Shown here in pieces: positions 59,424 through 64,000 of a DNA stretch of 64,000 nt. The DNA is from Fictibacillus phosphorivorans (GTDB lineage: Bacteria; Bacillota; Bacilli; Bacillales; Fictibacillaceae): the NCBI RefSeq assembly GCF_007673525.1, contig NZ_VDZU01000002.1:217731-281730 (forward strand), read 5' to 3'. Every line of letters begins with the position of its first letter. The stretch's first letter is position 1. Under the pieces are notes generated by a model. The model did no database searches, was not told the origin of the DNA, and saw only the letters and a program-made list of their open reading frames with translations. Position numbers and translations under genes: made by a program.

Positions 59424-60716
59424 TTAAAGCCCTAATCTGTCGAAGATTGTGTCTACGTGTGACAGATGATAACTGTAGTCAAAGCATTCAGAGATTTCTT
59501 CAGGTGTTAATTTTTCAGTAATTTTTTGTTCAGCTTCTACTAATGTTCTGAACTGTACGCCTTCTTCCCATGCTTGCATCGCTTTTGGCTGCACTGTGTC
59601 GTATGCTTCTTCACGTGCCATTCCTTTGTCGATCAATTTAAGAAGGACGCGCTGTGAGTAGATCAAACCGTACGTGCGCTCCATGTTGCGTTTCATGTTC
59701 TCTGGGAACACGGTTAAGTTCTTGATGATGTTGCCAAAACGGTTCAGCATGTAGTTCAGTGCGATTGTTGCATCTGGTAAGATCACACGTTCAGCTGATG
59801 AATGAGAGATATCACGCTCATGCCATAGGGATACGTTCTCATACGCTGTCATCATGTAACCGCGGATTACACGAGCAAGACCTGTCATGTTTTCAGATCC
59901 GATCGGATTACGTTTATGCGGCATTGCCGATGATCCTTTTTGACCTTTTGCAAAGAACTCTTCTACTTCACGCGTCTCACTCTTTTGAAGACCGCGTACT
60001 TCTGTTGCGAACTTCTCGATGCTCGTTGCGATAAGTGCCAAAGTTGACATGTAATGAGCATGACGGTCACGCTGCAATGTTTGCGTTGAGATCGGCGCGG
60101 CTTCAAGTCCAAGCTTTTCACACACATATTTTTCAACGAACGGATCGATGTTCGCATACGTTCCAACGGCTCCAGAAATCTTTCCGAAACGAACCGTATC
60201 AGACGCTTGCTTGAAGCGCTCCACGTTACGTTTCATCTCTTCGTACCAAAGAGCAAGCTTCAATCCGAACGTTGTCGGCTCAGCATGCACTCCGTGCGTA
60301 CGACCCATCATAACGGTATATTTATGTTCTTTTGCTTTTTCAGCAAGAATCTCAACGAAACGATCTAGATCTTTCGCTAAAATGTCGTTTGCTTGTTTAA
60401 GTAGATACGATAGAGCTGTATCTACTACATCTGTTGAAGTTAGTCCGTAATGTACCCATTTGCGCTCTTCACCAAGTGTTTCAGATACCGCTCGCGTAAA
60501 CGCAACAACATCGTGGCGTGTTTCTTCTTCGATCTCTAGGATTCGGTTAATATCAAAAGACGCGTTTTCGCGAAGCTTTTTCACGTCTTCTTTCGGAATA
60601 TCTCCTAGTTCTGCCCAAGCTTCACAAGCTAAGATCTCTACCTCAAGCCACGCTTGATATTTATTTTCGTCCGTCCAGATCGCTCCCATTTCAGGGCGTG
60701 TATAGCGTTCAATCAT
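59424..60716 (-). CDS. purB: Adenylosuccinate lyase
   Basis: A fumarase-superfamily lyase acting at two steps: SAICAR to AICAR, and adenylosuccinate to [31 protein letters not shown] is the start. [27 protein letters not shown] and [21 protein letters not shown] (fumarate lyase signature, with the catalytic Ser of the flexible loop) are diagnostic. Length 430 is typical. Its ATG overlaps the purK stop (ATGA). It is followed by the repeat-bearing gap before purC. Confidence 0.97.
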   Translation of the reverse strand: MIERYTRPEMGAIWTDENKYQAWLEVEILACEAWAELGDIPKEDVKKLRENASFDINRILEIEEETRHDVVAFTRAVSETLGEERKWVHYGLTSTDVVDTALSYLLKQANDILAKDLDRFVEILAEKAKEHKYTVMMGRTHGVHAEPTTFGLKLALWYEEMKRNVERFKQASDTVRFGKISGAVGTYANIDPFVEKYVCEKLGLEAAPISTQTLQRDRHAHYMSTLALIATSIEKFATEVRGLQKSETREVEEFFAKGQKGSSAMPHKRNPIGSENMTGLARVIRGYMMTAYENVSLWHERDISHSSAERVILPDATIALNYMLNRFGNIIKNLTVFPENMKRNMERTYGLIYSQRVLLKLIDKGMAREEAYDTVQPKAMQAWEEGVQFRTLVEAEQKITEKLTPEEISECFDYSYHLSHVDTIFDRLGL

Positions 60717-61867
60717 TGTGTTACCTCCGTTTTGTTATCACTTAAAAATAGTGCGGACACTCTTTCTGCTTTTTCTAGTGCCTGTTCAATCGTATCACCT
60801 AAAACCGTGATATGCCCCATCTTTCGTTTCGCTTTCGCTTCTTTCTTTCCGTACAGATGAAGTTTCGCTTCTCCTAAATTTCCTATCTCGCGTAACACAG
60901 TCTCATGATGTTCACCTAATATGTTGATCATCACGGCTGGTTTTATTAATTCTGTATTGCCAAGCGGCCAGTTGCATACGGCGCGTACATGCTGATCGAA
61001 CTGTGAAGTCTCACACGCCTCGATCGTGTAATGCCCAGAGTTATGCGGGCGTGGCGCGAGTTCGTTCACATAAATCGTACCGTCTTTTGCGACGAACATC
61101 TCTACGGCAAGCGTACCAACAAGCTCTAATTCCGTTGCGATTGACCCCGCTAGGAGCTTTGCTTGATCCGCTGTTTTGTTCGTGATGCGTGCTGGCGCGA
61201 TCGTTTGATGCAGGATATTCTCTCTGTGTATATTCTCTGCGATCGGAAACGATTTAACCTCACCGCTCACACTTCTCGTTATGATTACGGATATTTCTTT
61301 TTCAAAGTCAACCCAAGCTTCCAGCACACAATCTGTCTCTTTTTCTAAAAGTGTTGCTGCAATCTCAAGATCACTTTCTTGCTTGATCACAAACTGCCCT
61401 TTTCCGTCGTAACCGCCTCTGCACGTTTTTAATACAGAAGGGTAACCCAATTCTTCCACCGCACGTTGGAGTGAACGAAGATCGGTCACTGGACGATAGG
61501 GAGCTACAGGAACCCCTGCTTTTTGTAGCGTTTCTTTCTCTTTTAAACGATGCTGAGTGACAGAAAGAAGACGGCTTCCCTGAGGTAAGTTTGCGTTCTC
61601 TTCCAACCAGTTCGCACTCTCTGCATCTATGTTTTCAAACTCGTACGTGACGACATCACTTTGTTCTGCAAGCTTCTTGATGCCTTCTCGGTCATCATAA
61701 GCTGTTGTAATTTGATAATCTGCAACTTGCCCGCATGGTGAATTCTCACCTGGTTCTAAAACAACAACGTTCAATCCCATCTCACGAGCGCTCAACGCCA
61801 TCATGCGGCCAAGCTGCCCTCCGCCAAGTATACCAAGTGTTTGTTGTGGTTTTATCGTCTTAAACAA
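60713..61867 (-). CDS. purK: N5-carboxyaminoimidazole ribonucleotide synthase (start uncertain, likely TTG)
   Basis: An ATP-grasp enzyme making N5-CAIR from AIR and bicarbonate, the substrate of Pur[43 protein letters not shown] is the N-terminal nucleotide-binding part. [19 protein letters not shown] is the ATP-grasp loop, and [27 protein letters not shown] is the signature. The open frame runs back to 61909 inside purE. Because the family starts 8-12 residues before LGILGGG, a TTG at 61867 or GTG at 61876 is more likely; neither has a strong ribosome binding site. The 3' end overlaps purB (ATGA). Confidence 0.95.
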   Translation of the reverse strand: MFKTIKPQQTLGILGGGQLGRMMALSAREMGLNVVVLEPGENSPCGQVADYQITTAYDDREGIKKLAEQSDVVTYEFENIDAESANWLEENANLPQGSRLLSVTQHRLKEKETLQKAGVPVAPYRPVTDLRSLQRAVEELGYPSVLKTCRGGYDGKGQFVIKQESDLEIAATLLEKETDCVLEAWVDFEKEISVIITRSVSGEVKSFPIAENIHRENILHQTIAPARITNKTADQAKLLAGSIATELELVGTLAVEMFVAKDGTIYVNELAPRPHNSGHYTIEACETSQFDQHVRAVCNWPLGNTELIKPAVMINILGEHHETVLREIGNLGEAKLHLYGKKEAKAKRKMGHITVLGDTIEQALEKAERVSALFLSDNKTEVTQ

Positions 61868-62345
61868 GAAGCTCACTACTTTCGATCGCCAATTGTTGTG
61901 CTGTAGCACGGCGTTGTTTTAAACGTTGTTTGACTCCTTCATCATGTACGGCTACCATCTGTGCGGCTAGAAGTCCTGCATTTGCTGCACCAGCCTTCCC
62001 GATCGCAACTGTCGCGACAGGAACACCCTTTGGCATCTGAACGATGGATAACAGTGAATCCATGCCGTTAAGCGCTTTGGATTGAACCGGAACACCGATT
62101 ACAGGCAGGATCGTTTTTGCTGCGACCATACCTGGCAAGTGAGCTGCTCCGCCTGCTCCAGCAATGATCACTTCAATCCCTCTATGCTCTGCTTCTTCTG
62201 CGTATTGAAACATGAGATCCGGTGTACGGTGTGCCGAAACCACCTTCTTCTCGTAAGCTACTTCTAGTTCATCTAATAGGTCACACGCTTCTTTCATTGT
62301 TTCCCAATCTGAAACACTTCCCATGATCACGCCAACTTTAGCCAT
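61860..62345 (-). CDS. purE: N5-carboxyaminoimidazole ribonucleotide mutase
   Basis: A class I PurE that moves the carboxyl group of N5-CAIR to give [47 protein letters not shown] is the substrate-binding N-terminus. [70 protein letters not shown] is the invariant core. Length 161 is right. AGGAGGCTACC precedes the ATG. It is the first gene of the pur operon, directly after the riboswitch terminator. Confidence 0.97.
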   Translation of the reverse strand: MAKVGVIMGSVSDWETMKEACDLLDELEVAYEKKVVSAHRTPDLMFQYAEEAEHRGIEVIIAGAGGAAHLPGMVAAKTILPVIGVPVQSKALNGMDSLLSIVQMPKGVPVATVAIGKAGAANAGLLAAQMVAVHDEGVKQRLKQRRATAQQLAIESSELLV

Positions 62346-62378
62346 GGTAGCCTCCTTATTGTCAGAAAATATAAAAAA

Positions 62379-62428
62379 GTCCAGTTGGTATGCTTCTCCC
62401 TAATATGAGAGAAAGCAGCCAACTGGAC
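62379..62428 (-). terminator. Riboswitch-controlled terminator of the pur operon
   Basis: GTCCAGTTGG and CCAACTGGAC form perfect 10-bp arms, extended by inner pairing (GCTGCTTTCTC/GAGAAGC-type), then six T on the minus strand. It lies between the aptamer and purE and is the expression platform: when guanine is bound it should form and stop transcription. Confidence 0.88.
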
Positions 62429-62464
62429 ATACGTATCCGATAAAAATAGACAGAAAGATGCTTT

Positions 62465-62536
62465 CCCTCATAGTCTGATGAAATAACGGTCATCAGGTAG
62501 AGACTTACGGGCCATATCCCCGAAATTATATGAGGG
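62465..62536 (-). promoter_or_regulatory. Guanine riboswitch aptamer (purine riboswitch)
   Basis: The minus strand begins CCCTCATATAATTTCGG, with GGATATGGCCCGTAAGTCTCTACC and TCAGACTATGAGGG, the canonical three-way junction with kissing loops. The specificity base in J3/1 (GACTATG) is C, as in guanine-binding members, not U as in adenine ones. P1 is CCCTCA/TGAGGG. It is followed by a strong terminator in the purE leader. Confidence 0.93.
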
Positions 62537-62554
62537 CTTTATTCTTCTGGTTTT

Positions 62555-62584
62555 ATTGTAGCAATGATTGTTTTGTTTTGTCAA
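62555..62584 (-). promoter_or_regulatory. Sigma-A promoter of the pur operon
   Basis: Minus-strand TTGACA (62579-62584) and TACAAT (62555-62560) with an 18-bp spacer. It lies just upstream of the aptamer and just downstream of the PurBoxes. Confidence 0.85.
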
Positions 62585-62586
62585 CA

Positions 62587-62630
62587 AAAATCGAACATTA
62601 AGTTGTATATCACATTTAATGTTCGTGTTT
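62587..62630. promoter_or_regulatory. Inverted pair of PurBoxes (PurR operator)
   Basis: AAAATCGAACATT at 62587-62599 and, on the other strand, AAACACGAACATT at 62618-62630. Each has the central CGAAC of the PurBox, and they are inverted with 18 bp between, immediately upstream of the -35 hexamer. This is the known arrangement for the Bacillus PurR repressor. PRPP relieves repression in B. subtilis. Confidence 0.85.
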
Positions 62631-62636
62631 TGGTCA

Positions 62637-62840
62637 TTATTGAAGGAGTTTGCCTTCAAATACAATTCGTTGTTCCTTTACTTCTGGTTCCATTCTGCCG
62701 TTTCGTTTCACTTCATGGAAAACGGGCTCTTCCATACGTCTTACCGGTGTATAGCCCTCATCGGCCATACGATCCAGACAATCCGAGATCGTTTCTCCTG
62801 CTTCAACAGCAAACTTCTTTTTAGAAGGTTTCTTCTCCAT
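62637..62840 (-). CDS. yebG: NETI-motif protein YebG
   Basis: A 67-residue basic protein. KKFAVEAGETISDCLDRMADEGYTPVRRMEEPVFHEVKR contains the ETISDCLDRM segment that names the NETI-motif family. Function is unknown. An AGGAGGTAAC site precedes the ATG. It is 3 nt after yebE and ends directly beside the PurBoxes of the pur operon, the order seen in B. subtilis. Confidence 0.92.
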   Translation of the reverse strand: MEKKPSKKKFAVEAGETISDCLDRMADEGYTPVRRMEEPVFHEVKRNGRMEPEVKEQRIVFEGKLLQ

Positions 62841-62843
62841 CTG

Positions 62844-63371
62844 TTACCTCCTGATACCCTTAACCCAAAATCCACCATGAAACGCTTTAGGTTCATGTGA
62901 AATAATAAACGCCTTCGGATCTAAATCCTTTACCGTATTATATAGGTTCATTTCTGATTTACGTGATGTTAAAATCTCCATCATCAAACGCTGTCCTTCA
63001 CGACCTTCTGCAAGCCAGTTCGTAACACCATACCCTTTGTTGCGAAGCTCGTTTGGCAAGCCGCCTTCGAGATTTGTCGTAATTACGTTAACAGTAGTAT
63101 ATCCAAGTGCAAGCTTTTCTTCAATCTTCATTCCTACTAAAACACCAATTCCATAACCAACCGCATACGCAATTAAGTTTTGAATCTCATTCAAGTTATC
63201 AAGAACAAGCCCGAGGCCGACCACATAGATAATGACCTCGAACACACTAATAAAGGCAGCCAAGTACCTTTGTCCTTTCAACGTCAGGATCATCCTGATC
63301 GTAAAAAACGATACATATACAATATTGATCAATAAAATGATCCCAACCATGACGAACGCATTATCTAACAT
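62844..63371 (-). CDS. yebE: UPF0316/DUF2179 membrane protein YebE
   Basis: A 175-residue protein with two or three N-terminal membrane helices ([72 protein letters not shown]) and a C-terminal DUF2179-like domain ([26 protein letters not shown] region). It matches the YebE/UPF0316 family. Function is not established. A GGGAGGCTTGCC site precedes the ATG. Upstream genes lie beyond the rRNA terminator and a 558-nt repeat-rich gap, so it probably has its own promoter. Confidence 0.93.
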   Translation of the reverse strand: MLDNAFVMVGIILLINIVYVSFFTIRMILTLKGQRYLAAFISVFEVIIYVVGLGLVLDNLNEIQNLIAYAVGYGIGVLVGMKIEEKLALGYTTVNVITTNLEGGLPNELRNKGYGVTNWLAEGREGQRLMMEILTSRKSEMNLYNTVKDLDPKAFIISHEPKAFHGGFWVKGIRR

Positions 63372-63489
63372 GATGGCAAGCCTCCCAAGGTGAAAAATAC
63401 TTCGTTAAGGATAACACTTTTTGGACAAGTTGGAAACTGGAGAATTGATGCAAAAACAGTTGTGGTTTTTAGGGAAGTTTAGTAGGAAG

Positions 63490-63589
63490 TTTGGCGGATG
63501 CCAAAGTTTCCTTTTTGGGTTTGAATACGAGGCTCGGCGTAATGCCGAGCTTACTTTATAGATTGAATTAAAGCTTGGCAGATGCCAAG
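63490..63589. repeat. Cluster of three short hairpins (TTGGC/GCCAA family)
   Basis: Hairpin 1 is TTTGGC-GGAT-GCCAAA (63490-63505), hairpin 2 GCTCGGC-GTAAT-GCCGAGC (63532-63550), hairpin 3 CTTGGC-AGAT-GCCAAG (63574-63589). Hairpins 1 and 3 are followed by the same GTTTCCTTTTTGG, so they are copies of one short element. In hairpin 2 both arms changed together (TTGG to TCGG and CCAA to CCGA), which keeps the pairing. A fourth relative lies at 43931-43948. Confidence 0.75.
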
Positions 63590-63639
63590 TTTCCTTTTTG
63601 GATGGTTTTAAGCTCAGGGTTAGGGGTGGGAATATGGTA

Positions 63640-63739
63640 AAGACTTATAAATATTTTTGAGGACTTATAAACTTTGGTGAAGACTTATAAAATTTTTTGA
63701 AGACTTATAAATTCATTTGAGGACTTATAAATGTTAAGG
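63640..63739. repeat. Array alpha-2: five units with an exact 20-bp period
   Basis: ARGACTTATAAA starts at 63640, 63660, 63680, 63700 and 63720. The array is the counterpart of 33581-33680. Units 3, 4 and 5 carry the same distinguishing bases at the same position in both arrays. It is in the gap between yebE and the rRNA terminator. Bases 63740-63894 are A/T-rich with no gene. Confidence 0.85.
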
Positions 63740-63894
63740 CAAGTTAAGTTAGACTTTATTTCTTTCATAAAAACTCTTTATTTATATTCCGAATGCACTG
63801 TTTTCAGCTTTCAAATGATTTCAAAGTTTATACTTCTAGCTATTTATTAATAAAAAGGTAAAGAGAAAAAGCAGTTTTTTTAATACAAAAAAAA

Positions 63895-63923
63895 GATGGA
63901 ACGAACATAAAGTTCGTCCCACC
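63895..63923 (-). terminator. Terminator of the rRNA operon
   Basis: GGTGGGACGAAC and GTTCGTTCCATC form a 12-bp stem (two G-U pairs) with a 5-nt loop. Eight or more T follow on the minus strand. It lies just 3' of the 5S rRNA. Confidence 0.92.
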
Positions 63924-63929
63924 TTCTTT

Positions 63930-64000
<71 letters not shown>

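Overview
This window is chromosomal DNA of a low-to-moderate G+C Bacillaceae (Firmicutes). Starts are preceded by strong AGGAGG-type ribosome binding sites, several genes use TTG or GTG starts, and CcpA-type cre sites, PurR boxes, a 7-1-7 Fur box and a guanine riboswitch are present. The order yebE-yebG-purEKBCSQLFMNHD ... yerA-yerB-yerC ... pcrB-pcrA-ligA-camS ... gatCAB-yerO-swrC-dgkB-rlmCD follows the Bacillus subtilis purE-to-yefA region, here read mostly on the minus strand with insertions. A Fictibacillus-like or Bacillus-like organism is my guess; the genus cannot be proved from the sequence.

Layout. 1-3.8 kb: the end of a ChvE/MmsA/MmsB-type monosaccharide ABC importer (permease cut by the window edge) with a cre site on its promoter. 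3.9-9.8 kb: a VOC protein, the SstT serine/threonine symporter, a secreted thermolysin-family protease, a peptidase S51-like enzyme and a tRNA dihydrouridine synthase. 10.0-14.5 kb: a four-gene cassette (acyl carrier protein, AMP-forming ligase, MBOAT O-acyltransferase, SGNH protein) whose promoter carries a perfect Fur box. This is the best candidate for an undescribed system. 14.7-17.9 kb: rlmCD with a coupled 36-residue CxxC/CxxC microprotein, a GNAT and dgkB. 18-24.8 kb (plus strand): small membrane proteins, a TIM-barrel protein and an Opp-type ABC transporter without a binding protein. 24.9-32.4 kb: swrC/yerO and gatCAB. 32.6-35.8 kb: YciI, a DUF3905-like protein and the P5C dehydrogenase, bracketed by inverted 21-bp-period arrays. 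35.8-42.1 kb: camS, ligA, pcrA, pcrB. 42.3-49.1 kb: GNAT, MarR/flavodoxin pair, yerC, yerB, yerA, a DUF2892-like protein, an MFS transporter and a 34-residue membrane protein. 49.1-62.6 kb: the complete de novo purine operon, all eleven steps to IMP plus purB and purS, under PurBoxes and a guanine riboswitch. 62.6-64 kb: yebG, yebE, repeats, and the 3' end of a minus-strand 5S rRNA gene with its terminator.

Non-coding structure is unusually rich. Five intergenic loci hold arrays of 5-6 degenerate units with an exact 20- or 21-bp period, in three sequence families. Three copies of a 128-129-bp structured repeat with GTTGAT/ATCAAC ends occur, two of them inside the pur operon. There is also a family of short TTGGC-NNNN-GCCAA hairpins and a 17-bp-arm perfect palindrome.

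The functional assignments rest on reading the protein sequences and motifs by eye; no database search was run.
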